Origin: Cylicocyclus nassatus
Lineage: Eukaryota > Nematoda > Chromadorea > Rhabditida > Strongylidae
Reading direction: 5' to 3'
Length of the DNA: 64,000 nucleotides
Assembly: GCA_958299035.1 (NCBI GenBank)
Contig: CATQJL010000223.1
Coordinates: 13,688,293-13,752,292 of the forward strand
Shown: piece by piece, positions 33,810-47,291 of the stretch
Numbering within the stretch: position 1 is the first letter of the stretch
How the letters are laid out: each line of letters starts with the position of its first letter
Notes under the pieces: generated by a model
Seen by the model: only the letters and a program-made list of their open reading frames with translations
Database searches by the model: none
Told to the model about the DNA's origin: nothing
Translations under genes and position numbers: made by a program

Positions 33810-35457
33810 TCAACAAAAAACGAAAGCAATAAGGTTTATCCCAAAAGAACAAGTTAGGAACAACTTCAATTCCTGCACATCATCATCAACAATATCACTA
33901 TCGCTAACGTCAGAGACAACAAGTTCGCTGCCTGAAAAATTTTCTTCTTCTTCCAAAAGGTGATTGAAGTAGAAGTAGAATTGCGTGCAAGAGCGTTCTG
34001 AGTCGAAAATGGATTTGAAACTTTCTTCTTCTTCTAAGCGCCTTTGTGATTTTTTTCCTGGCTTTCTGGTAGCAAAAGGAAAGTCAGCAGGTAGGTGACC
34101 AGTTTCTTCATACCATCTTTTAGGATATTTCAAAAAGTCATACGGTAACAGCAGTGGCGTACCCAGGATTTCGGCTCGGGGGGGGGGGCAAAAAAAATTT
34201 TCAAATGAAGGTGCGTGGCGTTAGCCACGCACTCCGAAAAATTTTTAGGAGGGCTTCTCAACAATTTTGCGGGCCCCAAACCCATAAAATCTGAAAAAAG
34301 GAGGCGTGGCGTCAGCCACGCCCCCGAAAAAATTTTTTTTATAAGGCTAATTTGAATTTTTAAAAAATTTTAAAAATTATTTTAATTGTTTACAAAAATA
34401 AACAAGTCATTTGCACATTTTTATAACGCATGTAAGTAATTTTCAAAAATTTCGCAACCCGTTCTCGGGGGGGGCGCCCCCCCCCCGCCCCCCCCCCCTC
34501 GGTACGCCACTGGGTAACAGCCTGTCTGGACCGCTTGTACCAATCCTTTAAATGAAGTTTTTAGATAACAATATGTTTAGTAGAAGGTTGACAAACCTTA
34601 AGTAATTACTTAGATGCTCTATCGTTGTACGACTTCTGCGTTGTGTTCTGATAACAGAGTAGATAGAAAATTTCTTTCTCCACCTCTGCCGTGCTAGTCG
34701 GAATGGAAACTAGCTTTGCCAGTAAGTCCATCAGATTTTTGCGGTAAGTAATGGGAAAAGAGCCAGATCGCATATGCTTTCGCAACACGGGAAGGAAATA
34801 GTGCATACTTTTCTGGGCCTTGTCGAACTCTGGCTTCACCTCCTCTGGCATACGTCCTGTTAGCTGATGAGAAAGCTGCTCAACTTCTTCTTTAACAGCA
34901 TCTGCGGAATAGCCGAAAAAAGCAGATACTAGGCTGCGCGTTGTTTTTCTTCTCAATATCATAGGTCATAATGTCACAAGGCAATAAATTCCAAAAGTAT
35001 AAAGCACAGAGTTGGGTTTGCACTCCAGTCGGGATCTAGGAGCAGCAGCTATGCTTTGTTACTAACACCTTCCTTTTGTTCATAACCATGTTTGTGAATT
35101 TAGCAGCCTTGAAATCTTCAGCAACCTGAAGATCAGCAATGGACTTCCTGGACATTTCCTCACTAAAACTAGGCAATCTGCTTGGATTCCCTATATAGGA
35201 AATCAGTGAGTTTCGCTCAATTGTCAACTCTGTATCAATGTCGACAACATTTTTGTCGGCGCAAAATTCTCCTTCTGCCTCGCTGTGGAACTGGAACACA
35301 TGCGAGTCATCTGCAATTTTGTAAAGTACTTTGCCTGCCGTTTGCTCTTCAAACTGCCAACCTTTCCAAAACATTGAGGGATATTCTAATAACATGTTAT
35401 TCTTCTGAATGTCTTAAAGCTTTTGATTCATTGAAACAACCAATTTCTATAAATTAG
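33810..35457 (-). pseudogene. Unrecognised coding relic within the TIR element
   Basis: Three minus-strand frames follow one another: 35,395-35,036 (AGKVLYKIADDSHVFQF and EEMSRKSIADLQVAEDF), 34,962-34,606 (VSAFFGYSADAVKEEVEQL and LLAKLVSIPTSTAEVEKEIF), and, beyond a hAT MITE, 34,133-33,810 (KYPKRWYEETGHLPADFPF followed by an acidic region). They read like a real but frameshifted protein. The IPTSTAEVE segment faintly resembles the hAT C-terminal dimerisation region; I would not name it on that basis. It could be the dead transposase of the surrounding element or an unrelated captured gene. Confidence 0.4.
34152..34512 (+). mobile_element. hAT-type MITE
   Basis: 361 bp, ends CAGTGGCGTACCCAGG and GGTACGCCACTG, with perfect GGTAACAG repeats (34,144-34,151 and 34,513-34,520). 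It separates two parts of the unknown coding relic. Confidence 0.94.
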
Positions 35458-35769
35458 GTAAGATGAGTCTAGAGCGTTTTCACGAAAGTGACCTTCTTCA
35501 GCACTAGGTTTACAGAGTATAGATTCCAGAAATGGGCGGGTTTTTGTGTGAAGGTGTGGAAATTCACCCGTCTCCCATAGTTTTTTGAGTGTGTGCTAAT
35601 AATGATGGCATAACTGTCAATCAAAAGCGCATTTTTTACCAAAAAAACATGAACATATAACAACGATAAGCACGCAAATAGACGCGTTCGCTCACGTTCC
35701 CGTTAGTGCTGATAACGATGTCAATCGACAGCACATTTTATACTATTAACTTGCTCCATCTCGCTCTTA

Positions 35770-36411
35770 TTAGGTCGTCTCGAAAGTTTTTGCGCACGAT
35801 TTTTAAAAATTCTTAATTTCTGATTTTTCCAACCGATTTGACTGCTTTCACTTTTATGTGAAAGGGTAAGTCATGCTCTTTATAACGACATCTCAGCTGC
35901 TTAGTAATGGTCATCTGTTGCATAGATAGGAGCTATAGAAGAAAATCGGTCAAAATTTGAATCTTTTATGTAGGGTCAAATCGGAGACTTGCAACAAAAA
36001 TCGGAGCAGTCCGTATTGTAGGTTTTTTCACCAGCTCTTTCTAACTGTCAAAGTTTGCGCCGATTGAGCGTCTGTATGAAAAGTTCTGATTTCCCTAAAA
36101 ATGCCAAAATAAACCAAATTCGCCCTTTCGTACTGCTTGCTCGAGAATCATAATTTTTCATAGGAACTTTCAATCGGCGCAAACTTTGCACTGTCAGAAA
36201 GAGCTGATGAAGGAACCTACAATACTGACTGCTTCGATTTTTATTGCAAGTCTCCGATTTTTCATGGCCCTACACAGAAAATTCAAATTTTGACCAGTTA
36301 CAAAGAGCATGACTTACCCTTTCACATAAAAGTGAAAGCAGTCAAATCGGTTGGAAAAATAGAAGTTATGAATTTTTGAAAATCGTGCGCAAAACTTTCG
36401 GGACGACCTAT
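35770..36411. mobile_element. Palindromic mariner-type element
   Basis: Starts TTAGGTCGTCTCGAAAGTTT and ends with the inverted CTTTCGGGACGACCTA. Matching continues inward (TTTCACTTTTATGTGAAAGG and its inverse), so the entire 642 bp is close to one palindrome. Confidence 0.85.
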
Positions 36412-37149
36412 ACAATGTGTTGGCTTTTATGAGTCACCGGAGCAAATGATTTTTAGAGCCGGGAAGCAAAAAAGCCTCAACGTGCTTTAAACCATTCGAA
36501 AGCTGAGACCATGGAGAATCGACGTAGACCGTCGACTTTTTTCTAGGTCTTCTGTGCCGCGAGATATGAGGGATTTTATGTACCCCGAAAACCAACTGCT
36601 TTTTTGTCTTCACTTTCTGCTCTCCAAATTAATGCTACGAGGATAAATAAATAATATAAATAAACATAAGTAACGTTTCTTTTGTAAATTTATGAGTGTA
36701 CTTGTTGTTTGAGGTACTTAGCCTGCAAAATCTTTTAATAACGATTTTTATCATATTCTCAGGGTACAATACCAATCTCAGCCCAGGTGAAGGGGGTCAT
36801 CGGGAGTTTGGCCTCAAAGTGAAGGGGGTAAGATCCATCACTCCCCCTATCGCAACTATGTTTCCTACGCTCGCTCTGGAGCGATCAGAAAGCATGTTTG
36901 CGTAAAAGACGCAGAGTCCAGCGCGGAAGTGGAGATGCTGATGCAAGCGGCACTGCGTTTGATAAGCTCTGTAGATTTTTAGTAGATTTGAGTAGATTTT
37001 TTGCTTAATATATGCTTGTCTTGCAGGTAGAATGTTTAAAAATTGTTTGCATGAACAATTAACTACGCCTATGATGTCGTCCAATTGCGCGCGAAGAAGG
37101 CCGGCGTCACAGGCGTAGCTAACACTTACATGGTTTGAATACGAGTTTC

Positions 37150-38330
37150 TAAATCCTTTGTTAACAGCACATCTGAAATCATTCCTTTTAGATACATGGA
37201 CGATATACTAGTTATATACAATTCTGATATTCTTGTTGATCAAATAATAAAAGCTGTTTATGGACATCAATTTGAACTAAAATCTACGCACTGATTACCA
37301 TTGCAACTATCTTGATCTAAAATCACCATTCAAGATAACATAATTTAACTAGTATGTATAATAAAACAGACGATTTTGATTTCAACGTTAAAAGATTTAT
37401 CCATGCGGAATCTTGCATTTCCTATATAATCAAACAAGCTACTATACAGGGTGTCCCAAAAGTCTTTAAAGGCAGTGTCCGGGCAAAAACTCGATTTTGA
37501 GATTTTGTGCTTACTTGGGCCTATTCGCTATGCTGAATCCGAAAATGCACATTGTAGAGCGCGAAAATGGCGGAAAACGGCTCTAACACAAGAGAGCAGG
37601 TGGGCGGGGTCCTCCCCACTGCGAATTCACGTTCCCGGCTTCCGGAGCGTTCTTCTCGCTTCCGGTTTCAAGTCAATCATTTGCACTTGACCGGTAGCGA
37701 TGTTAGGACGGCTAGCGGAATCGAGAAAATCGCTCCAGAAAGCCCCGCCCACCTGCTGATTTCCCTCCTGTGTTAGAGCCCTTTTTCGCCGTTTTCGCGC
37801 TTTCCAATGTGCATTTTCGGATTCAGCATGGCGAATAGGCCCATATAAGCACGAAATCTCAAAATCGAGTTTTTGCCCGGACACTGCCTTTAAGCCTAAC
37901 TTTCCTACGTAGTAACTTATTAGTTATGCACACCAAGATTTGCTCTGTTCCACACTAAATTTTGGGCAGTCTAGAACGCTTGCTTCAGAAGGCGTGAGAC
38001 ATTCTTGACGTCAATTACTTGTCTGCCACAGTGCACGCGTTCCGCAACACTGTGAGGGCTCGCGTGAAGGCCAAATGAGGGTTTTTCGAAATATGAGTGT
38101 ACCTTGTTATTTTGTAGGTTCTTCACAAGATTCGTTCTAAATTTTATGTGTTAATGTTGCTTCGTACAGACACAGCTGAAAAAATACTAGGCTTAAAGAT
38201 TTCTGGGACACCCTGTATATACAGAATGTTCAAGAATTGCTAGAACTTGTTTCAAATTCGATGATTTATATAGAATCAATAAACTCAAACGTATACTTTT
38301 ATAAAGTGGTAATGATAATCTATTCATAAC
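37150..38330 (+). pseudogene. PLE-like RT fragment interrupted by a MITE
   Basis: IIPFRYMDDILVIYNSDI (around 37,175-37,230) carries the RT motif C. After frameshifts, MYNKTDDFDFNVKRFI-type sequence follows to 37,444. The tail resumes after the mariner MITE at 38,218. This is the same family as the RT at the right window edge. Only the C-terminal third is left and several stops are present. Confidence 0.72.
37447..38215. mobile_element. Mariner-type MITE in the PLE-like fragment
   Basis: Ends CAGGGTGTCCCAAAAGTC and GGGACACCCTG with flanking TA. An internal near-perfect palindrome (about 37,460-37,895; blocks GGCAGTGTCCGGGCAAAAAC and inverse) makes up over half of the 769 bp. The surrounding RT homology resumes directly after it. 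Confidence 0.85.
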
Positions 38331-38432
38331 TACATGCATACTAAGGATGAATTATTGAAATGGTTTTATTTACTATAAATATAGCAGCCAATGATAGATA
38401 TAATTAATAAAATTAAGAAAATACTTATATAA

Positions 38433-39099
<667 letters not shown>

Positions 39100-39312
39100 A
39101 AGTGGAGTAAATATGCTCTAATGTTAGGAACTTTAAAATAAGATGCTCTAAGCACTAGTTTGTCAGTAATTGCATGCATTTAAATCATCACTGAGTGTTA
39201 ATATGGTACGCATGCAACATCTTCTTTACCATTTACCTCTTCATCAAATCCTCTACATGGTTCGGACAAGGATGTCACGCAAGTGAGTTCTTTTTTCTTT
39301 TTGGTTCTCTTT

Positions 39313-39391
39313 GGCCCTCCCTCCTTACTGACGAGTTCCGGGGAGGATCGATACTAATTCGCACTCCGTATAAGGGTAGGAACGAAACGGA
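39313..39391. repeat. Dispersed 80-bp structured repeat, mirror copy
   Basis: Inverted copy of 28,641-28,719, next to the inner end of the right arm. Confidence 0.65.
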
Positions 39392-39879
39392 TATCAATTA
39401 TCAAAGCCAGCATACATGCAATTTTTAGAACTCTTTAACGATCTTTGCCTTGTATTTGCTACTTGTTCCGTGTTCACGCGCAAGTTTTCCCGCATTCTAC
39501 CTGCAAGGCAATCACACTGTATAAAGCGAAAAAGCTGCTTGACTGTAAGGGGTTCTCAAAGTAAGCAGATTTGTGAGCTGACATCAACTTAGACTTACAG
39601 TATTGGGCGACTCATCCATTGCCCTTCACTGTTGTAAGATTACCGAAGGAAAATTGAAAAAGGTTCTGAATCATAAAAGCCTTTTTTGCTCAAAAACTCA
39701 ATGAAAATGGCCGAAAAGCTCACATTAGGCTTTTAAACACGCTCAAAATACCACAGTAAGAAAGCATGGGTGATTCGCTTTTCTTGCTGTATATGTAAGC
39801 TGGAGCCACTCCTACAAGATGTTACCCAAAGGTTGGCACAAGACTTCTTGAGAGATTTAGCGATCAAATAGCGCCTAGG

Positions 39880-41055
39880 TACTTTTGGGACACTATCATA
39901 CGCTATGAGCAGGGTCGAGCAAGAGGTGTAGCACACAAGCGCAGGATACGACCCCCCCCCCACCTATCTTCTGTCTCATTACCCCTCCCCCATCTTCTCT
40001 TCCGTAGAGATGACATAAAGGCTCTAACGTGCATAATTAGGCACATATACGTAATTATCAAGCCAAATAACCACCATGGGCGAAGTTTTAGCAAATTCCG
40101 AAGATTTCCAATATTAACCACTTAAGTAAAGTGAACATTCTCGAAGATGATCACTTATATTTCAGAAGTGAATTAGCTAACTCTTTTTGTACTCTATACA
40201 AAGCACTACTCCCTATCTTCCCATACCATATATCCTGCTTCAAATAACCATCAAACTTTGGAATTAAAAGCAAGTCAAAATCTCGTTTGTCCCATTTTTT
40301 TTCAATGGCTGCGCTTTCACCAGCCTTTACTCAGAGCGAAGAAGATGAATCAGTTCCAAATTACTTCTATGAAAACTAGAAGACTCAAGCTATTAAGCTC
40401 TGTATTTTGTATTATTATAGCTATTAGCTATGTATTTTGTTCGCTAAAATGCTTTTTGAAGGTGAGTTAATTGGGTTGTGCCACACCCCATTAACTTACC
40501 TTCATACATGCACATCTCTGTTTTTATAAATGGTTGCTACTGCTAAACCTTCTTCTCCACATAGCGGGAATTTCATTCAAAGTTGTCTTCCCATAGGAAA
40601 GCTATAGTCGTTTTTTCTAGCTAAGCAAATGGAAAACACTGCGGAAATATTGGATTACGGTAGTGTGCTAATTCTGCGCCACTATCGCGAGGGAAGGCGG
40701 CAAGAACAAATATATTCGATAGCCTGATCCTCGTAACTTTCACAAAAGTGATTCGAGCTCGATTGGTCTTTCTTAGTCTGTGAAATTAAAATCGAAAATT
40801 GTTACAAACGAGACTTTGGCTTACTCTTAATTCCAGAATTTGGAGTTTAGTTGAAGTGGAATTCCTATTACGAGCAAAGAAGTAGTGATACCTTTCAATG
40901 AGTGCAAAAGGAAGTAGTTTATTCACCTTTGAGAAGAAGTTAGCATGTCGAAAATGACTACCTCACTGAGTGTCCCAATATCTGGAAACCTCAAAATTCG
41001 CTGAAACTTGGCCCTCAGGGGTTATTTGACATGCTAATACGAAAATGGGCTCTTA
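39880..41055. mobile_element. Diverged foldback element (right arm)
   Basis: Mirror of 26,975-28,150, including the central hairpin at 40,458-40,503. A homopolymer of C here (G on the left) differs slightly in length between the arms. Confidence 0.55.
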
Positions 41056-41094
41056 TGTGTACTACTGTTTCAGCGTGACCAAGATTTGCACCTA

Positions 41095-43440
41095 TCCTTT
41101 ATTGGCTAACGTTTCGGCGATTTCGCTTTCGTCAGAGCCTGTAGAGTCGAAGTTCAAGTAACTTCCTCACTCAGATGCCAATAAAGAGTCAGCCCAACGG
41201 ACGATCGAGATAGACTAACAACGCGGACTACGGTAGATTGATGCCAACCTCAGAAGACAGCTCGAGGACCGAAATGAACGCGTTTCAGCAAGGTCATTCC
41301 TCCGCTCTTTTTATATGTGCTGACTCTGTATCAAATCCGCATATGGACTAATAGCATGATAGTTCTTGCGTGATGACAATGCACTCTTCCTTAACGTTCA
41401 TTTTTGGGTTTTTTGCGTTTATCCAAAACGCCTGCAAAGTTTCGCGTGCTAAGACATCAGGCTCGAACGATAAGATCTTGACTCAATTTGGAACGTTACA
41501 TTGTCGTGTCATGTCATGCGGTGGGAGCCCAGAGGCGTTCGACTTAGATTTTCGTAGCTCGTCTAGATGTTCTTTTACACGGCAGCAAAGATGGCGCCCA
41601 GTTTCACCGTAAATATCACCGCCTGATAGGCATGTGATGATATAAAGTACAACTGGAATCATACAATCACCCTCTTTGCTGAATGGGCATGCCACGCAAT
41701 CTTGGGTCAAGCACGTGCGATCGTATATTCGATTTCGTATCAAGCGTTTCTCACGATTGCTAGGCGGTATATCGATTACCCTGACAGCATTTGCGGTCGG
41801 CTCCTTTCAAGCAACGAGGAACTGCGCTACTGAATTCGTCAGAAACGTATGGCAGACAAAACGCTATATTATCGTCGTCTTTTCGATTGGGTCGATGATG
41901 GTCAGATCCGCGCGCCTTCGCAAATTTTTCGCTCGAGTAGCCATTCACGCAATTTTAGTGGCAATAGCGATAGAATGCGAGCGCTCCTCACGGCTAGATG
42001 ATACTCGAGCAGCTGTTTTATACATTTCACTTATCACTGCTTTCTTCATATTTCTTGGGTGAGCGGATAAGCTGTGTATTAATATGTTTTTGCTACTGGG
42101 TTTTCGGTACCACTTAGTTTTGTATTCTCTATTTGTTAGGTGGATTTCTACATTGAGGTGCGCTAACCAATTCTTGTTAGGCGTTTCTCGCGTAATTCTG
42201 ATGCTCGGGCAGTGCTTATCGAGAATATCGTAACAAGCATCTAATTCTGCTTGGGTGAAACATAATATACAACAATCATCGATATACCTACAATAAAGCA
42301 GTGGGCAACGTTTCAGCACTGGTGCCTCTATCTTGTACATGAACACAATTGCAAGAGTTGGCCCCAGGCGCTGCCCCATTGCTAAGCCTCGAACTTGTTT
42401 GAAGTATTGTCCGGACCATCCAAATACGGTGCATTGTAGCCACGCATTTAAGAGAGACATTATGGCCGTTGTGTTCATTCCGTACAAGTTTAGCGAGGAC
42501 TGATGCTTAGTTAGTAGCTCACAGATTGCCTGTATTGCAGCATCGTAAAACATTTGTGTATAATGATGTGACATCCAGCGATTCTATAATGCAATTGCGG
42601 CTAAACTGTGACGCGCGAAGGCGTTCGAGGAGCATGTTGGTATTGGTAAGATAGGCAGGGACATATTTCAGTAATTGCACCAAGATTACGTTAAGAAGCC
42701 ATGCGATTCTATCGGTTGAGCTCCCTACGCCTGTAATGATTGGCCGTACCTTGAATTTGCGTGGATTTAACTGATGTTAGTCCTGCTGAGGGCGCTTTGT
42801 GTGTTTTGACTAGGGTATAGAGAACAGGACAGGTAGGCAGATCGTTTTTGAGACGCTTAGTGATATTAGTTAGCTCAGCTGAACGATCGGTTTCTAGCCA
42901 CACCCTGTTTAGGCGGCGATATTGCCTTTTGAATTTATCAACAGAAGAGGGTACACAAACATCACTGTCTTCTAGATGACATTTTGTTGTCGCTCTATCC
43001 ATTTGCGTGAGATGATCACAAAGTCTCCACCCTTGTCACTTACAGATATCTTAATTTTCTCAGCGTCTCGCAGATCGCATAATTCGAAGATAAACAAGAA
43101 AGAAATTGGTAATAAATACGCAAAGTTCCTTTTTTCTAAGTCGAAATGCACGTCAAGGTCAAATTTAGTTTTTGATGCGACCTTTAAACTTTTACCCCCG
43201 CATTGACGTTTCATTTTCCTGGGACGTTGTCTGGATTGTTGCGCGTGCTTATTGTTCTGAGCACAGTAGTCCAAGCTGGAAAAAAAATCGCTGCGAAAGC
43301 ACTGAAACAGAACAAGTTTAAGAAAAACGCACTTTTTACTTTTTCGCAAAAAAATCTCACAATAATCGATGAGATAAGGGCGGCGGTTGCCTGCGTTATG
43401 AACAGAAGCGAGGTCTATAGAATCCACGAAAGAACCGCAT
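41095..43440 (-). pseudogene. PLE1: GIY-YIG Penelope-like element (right arm)
   Basis: Inverted copy of the left-arm PLE1 with the same domain order and the same frameshifts. RT core is at 42,590-41,945 and GIY-YIG at about 41,650-41,480. The shared frameshifts show the element was already dead when the arm was duplicated. Small differences occur near the N-terminus (a Ser/Arg change in DFFSSLDY versus DFFSRLDY). A hammerhead-like core lies at 41,111-41,135. Confidence 0.9.
41111..41135 (-). ncRNA. Hammerhead-like core downstream of PLE1 (right arm)
   Basis: Mirror of 26,895-26,919 with identical core blocks. Confidence 0.4.
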
Positions 43441-43619
43441 GAAAAGAGTTAAGCTAGGAGAAAATCAAGAGATTTCCGAAAACAAGGTTTTTGCCGGATT
43501 TCTCGACCAAATCAAAAAATGTGGTTTTGGGACGTTGTCGTCGTGAAAATAGAGATCAAGAGCTTCAAAACTATATATAGCTCGCTAAAATTGGATTTAA
43601 AACAGCCAAGAAAAGGGTA

Positions 43620-43734
43620 CCAGAGCCGAATGCCCCGCGCCCCGCGTTTGGGATAGCGAGGTAGCGCGCAGCGCGCGAAGACGCAGACGAGCAGCGAAGC
43701 CAGACCAAAGCCGACGGGGCATTTGGCTCTGGTC
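43620..43734. repeat. GC-rich inverted-end element (right arm)
   Basis: Mirror of 24,296-24,410. Confidence 0.7.
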
Positions 43735-44415
43735 GTAGATCTCCGCGAGGCCTCAACGAAACCCTGCAACATTATATATCATTCTGATCGTCATGACACG
43801 ACTAGGAGAACTGACAATGTCCAAGCTGAAAATCATTCATTAACAGGATAGACCGACGTTTTCTTGCGCGACTTTCTGCGCAAGATTTAAACGCAGTTTC
43901 TCGTTTTTATCTAACTCCAACAGCTTTCCTAAACTTCTGAAACTCGATTTTGGTCAGGTAAGGAGTTGACTGAGAAATGTTGTCCTGAATTCTGGCAAAA
44001 ATTTCACAGAAACCTTCTTTTTAACGTAGAGAAGGCTATGAAAACGCAAATTCTCGGTTTCGCTTCAATGACCTAGGGAAATTGTTCCCTATACTTGCTT
44101 CTTTAACATTCATTTCGATATAGTTAGGACAAAAACGTTCGTGCAAAGCCCCGGATAACTTCTGTTTTTTTTTCAGCGAAGGTTGTGTCCCCTCATAGCT
44201 CTCAAAGTGAAGGTTACCAAAGCATGTGGCTCTAGGTATCGAAGGTATGATTGCAAATAATCCGATCAACCACTTTTACTTGTGCGAACGGAGGCGTAGT
44301 GAAAACTAGTTGTATCATTCGTAATAATATATCCAAGTTCTAAGTTGGTACGCACATTAGAGTTGATAGAAAAGTAATGGACATAAGACCGCCATGATAT
44401 CCAATATGTATATAC

Positions 44416-44727
44416 CAGTGGCGGTCCCAGGATTTCGGTCCTGGGGGGAGGGGGAGATTTTTTTCGAATAAAGGTGCGTAGCGTTAGCCACGACTCCAAA
44501 AAAATTTTTGGGGTGCTTCTCAAAATTTTTGCGGGCCCGAAAAAAATTTTTTACGCGGCTAATTTGAATTTTCAAAATTTTTTTGAAATTATAATTTTTT
44601 ACAAAGATAAACAAGTCACTTGTGCATTTTTATAACCCTCAAAAGTAATTTTCAAAAATTTCGCGACCCATTCTCGAGGGGTGGGGGCGCCTTCCCCTCG
44701 CCTCCCTCACCCCTCGGTCCGCCACTG
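44416..44727. mobile_element. hAT-type MITE (right arm, shared)
   Basis: Mirror of 20,537-20,848 with the same GTATATAC duplication. Confidence 0.92.
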
Positions 44728-45814
44728 GTATATACATCAGAAACCTGGGGTGAGTATAGTGCGGTTCATGATTATACGAACACCCCAAAGAAGTTTCTGG
44801 ACTTTTTGGAAGAAACTCAGAAAGCCGTTGGCACCACGCGAAATAGCACAGCAATGTCAATCTTAGGAGTGTTTTTGCGCCTAATGCGAATTTTCAGCGG
44901 TTCATAATTATACGAACATTTCAAACAAGAATCCATTTTGCATTCAAGATTGTAATCTCTTGAGTCCAAATTTTTTGTAGAATTACAGTAACAAAGTCTG
45001 AAGTATCTGCTACAAACTGAACCCACTGCAGTCCAGAAAGAGAAGCGTTATTTTTTTCGGATGGCTCCAAATGCTTTAGGAGTCATTTCGCTCCAAAAAC
45101 GTCTGTTCTTCTGCGGTTTACGCACTCTAATCAGTTTCTACTAAGGCTATGAGATAAAATAAGCTCTTTCGATAGATATTTTGTTTGACGCTTGAAAATC
45201 CTTGTGTTTTGGTGCCGTTTAAAAGCCAAATTCGAACCTTACCCTAGAGTTGGCAAAATTTCGAGTCTCAAAACTCAGCTTCTCTCTCGCGTAAACATTT
45301 GATATGAAGCAGCTGCATTGTTTGCATGATGATGTATCCGTGCCAAAATTTTGAGTATTTTGTAGGACTGATCTTGAGGCTATGGAGCTACAAACCAAAT
45401 AAAGGTGTGATTGCAATAGTTAAAACAGTGGTTTTGGCGAATTGACGTCTGCCTGGCCAAAACAAACGCTCAACGCTACTTTTTTTTAGCGAAATACAAA
45501 GTCTTGTGAACTTCAACATACTATGTGCTTACTTCATTGTAGGGCTTCAAAAATAGAGTTTTGAGGCTCGAAATCGTGCTAACGCTAGGGTGAAGTTGGA
45601 ACTTGGTTGAGAAACGGCACCAAAACGCAAAGATTTTCCAAGCGTCAAACACAGTGTATAGCAGATATATCAAACCTTTTTAATGTCACTCTACAAAAAA
45701 TTTAGACTCAAGAGATTGATCTTGAATGAAAAATGGATTCTTGTTTGAGGTGCTTATAATTATGAACCGCTAAAAATTCGCATTAGGCGCAAAAACACTC
45801 CTAAGATTGGCATC

Positions 45815-46700
45815 GATTTCCATCTTATGAATCATGTACATCAAGATGACACGCAAGAAGCCTACCGACGATTGGCTACCGTTCTTGAACGTGCAGATGC
45901 AGCTATCGGGTGGCACCTTCAAAACGAGATGGTACCGAAAACCCAGTAGCAAAAATGTTTTAGTGCACTACACTTCAGCTCATCCTGCGCAAGTCAAAAA
46001 GTCCATCGCGGCCAATATGTACAGGACAGCTATGAATGTTTCGCCGGACAGGCAGCAAGAGGATTACTCTCTGAATCTGGCAGGCTACGTTGCTGAGTCT
46101 AATGGTTACAAGCGTGAGAAACATTTCTCAATTGCACGTCGCCTGATCAACTTCGAGCCTCCAGAAACTGATAACAAAATTCCGTTTTGCTTGCCATACA
46201 TCTCGGAGGAACTCAGCAAGGCAGTAGGAAGATTGATACATCAAGTGGACCTACAAGATTGGATAAGAGTAATAGACATACCACCCCCAAATCTTAAAGG
46301 TCAGCTCATTCGTAATCGTACTTACGATAGGTTGTGCATGACCCCAGGGTGTGTAATATGTCCATTCGGCAAAGAGGGCGACTGCATGGTGTCGGGAGTA
46401 GTGTATCTGACCACTTGCAGGCGTGTAGAGGCACGTATATCGGCGAGACGGGGCGCCCTCTATGTCACATCAAGGAACATCTAAACGGTCTTAAAAATCG
46501 AACCCGGCGACCCCCTTGGGCATGCACCGCAGGCAATTCCATAAACGCAGACATAGGCGTAGAGGTCACGATCTTAGCACGCGAGTCCAAAAACCTGGCG
46601 CGCAAGACGTTAGAGGCATTTTGGATTACTGCCAAGATTGCAAATTTGAATAGGAAGAATGAGTGCATAGCCATCACTAATGAGATGGCCGCTTATTAGA
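45815..46700 (+). pseudogene. PLE2: 5'-truncated Penelope-like element (right arm)
   Basis: Best copy of PLE2. A 216-codon frame at 45,834-46,484 runs from just after the lost RT catalytic core (WLPFLNVQMQLSGG, RWYRKPSSKN) through the linker (FCLPYISEEL, PNLKGQLIRNRTYDRLC) to the Cys-rich CVICPFGKEGDC. The reading then shifts to 46,334-46,699, which carries GTYIGETGRPLCHIKEHL and LARKTLEAFWITAK, the GIY-YIG core and C-terminus. The 5' truncation is typical of target-primed insertion. The RT motifs A to C are absent and one frameshift separates linker and nuclease, so it is not functional. Confidence 0.88.
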
Positions 46701-46946
46701 GCCTTTGCGGGTTTTGAGGTCAAATTGAGGCCAAGCCACTGATATATAGAAGTTAGAGCTCAGTAACTGGTAAGTGGTAACTATACGGCCTGCTGCCAAC
46801 AGTAATCAGCTGTTTTAGGTGAGTACTGGTCTAATTCTGTATTTACTTTCGTAGCTCTCGGTTTACTGACGCATTGGACGTCTTTTCTGAGTCTTGATGC
46901 GGTTTTTGATGGGATAGATTAGTCATGCATTCGACGATTTCAGACT

Positions 46947-46971
46947 CTGAAGAAGGCGATTTTGCCGAAAC
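46947..46971 (+). ncRNA. Hammerhead-like core downstream of PLE2 (right arm)
   Basis: Mirror of 15,666-15,690: CTGAAGA, GGC/GCC hairpin, GAAAC, then AATAAA. Confidence 0.4.
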
Positions 46972-47291
46972 TTCAGTCGAATAAAGCAATTACTAATCTC
47001 GGTGTGAAGCTCAAGCAGTTCTCAAAGCAATTTCCACAATGCCGAGAATGAGCGACGGTCGTACTTGGATGAATCATGTACCGTTTTTGGCTGTGCTCTT
47101 TCGCGTGGTACTAAAGGCTTTTTGGGTTTCTTCCAAAAAGTCCAGAAACTTCCAAAATTTGGGGTGTTCGTACAACTATGAACCGCAATGTATATTAAAG
47201 AAAATGAGGAAAGGTATGCGGCAGTACGGTCTCCGCTTCCTTCTCCCCCACCCGCCTTCCGGAGGGCAACAACAAAGTTTTTTTTTCAACG

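Larger units (their letters stand above)
33434..36971. mobile_element. 3.5-kb TIR element of unknown superfamily
   Basis: The left end is CAGGGCTTATCAAACGCAGT and the right end the inverted form of CAGAGCTTATCAAACGCAGT. High similarity extends about 80 bp and weaker matches reach a TGCGATAGGGGGA block. TA lies outside both ends. It holds minus-strand coding relics (33,810-35,457), a hAT MITE and a palindromic mariner-type element. An 8-bp duplication is not visible. Confidence 0.62.
44758..47190. mobile_element. TIR element hosting PLE2 (right arm, uninterrupted)
   Basis: Begins GCGGTTCATGATTATACGAA and ends TTCGTACAACTATGAACCGC. This is the version without later insertions. It shows PLE2 nested between the inner palindromic unit (44,859-45,804) and the right TIR. 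Confidence 0.65.

Noticed and set aside
33810..35457. Endogenous viral gene
   Set aside because: The unknown protein raised this possibility, but I see no viral polymerase, capsid or glycoprotein signature and it lies within a TIR element.
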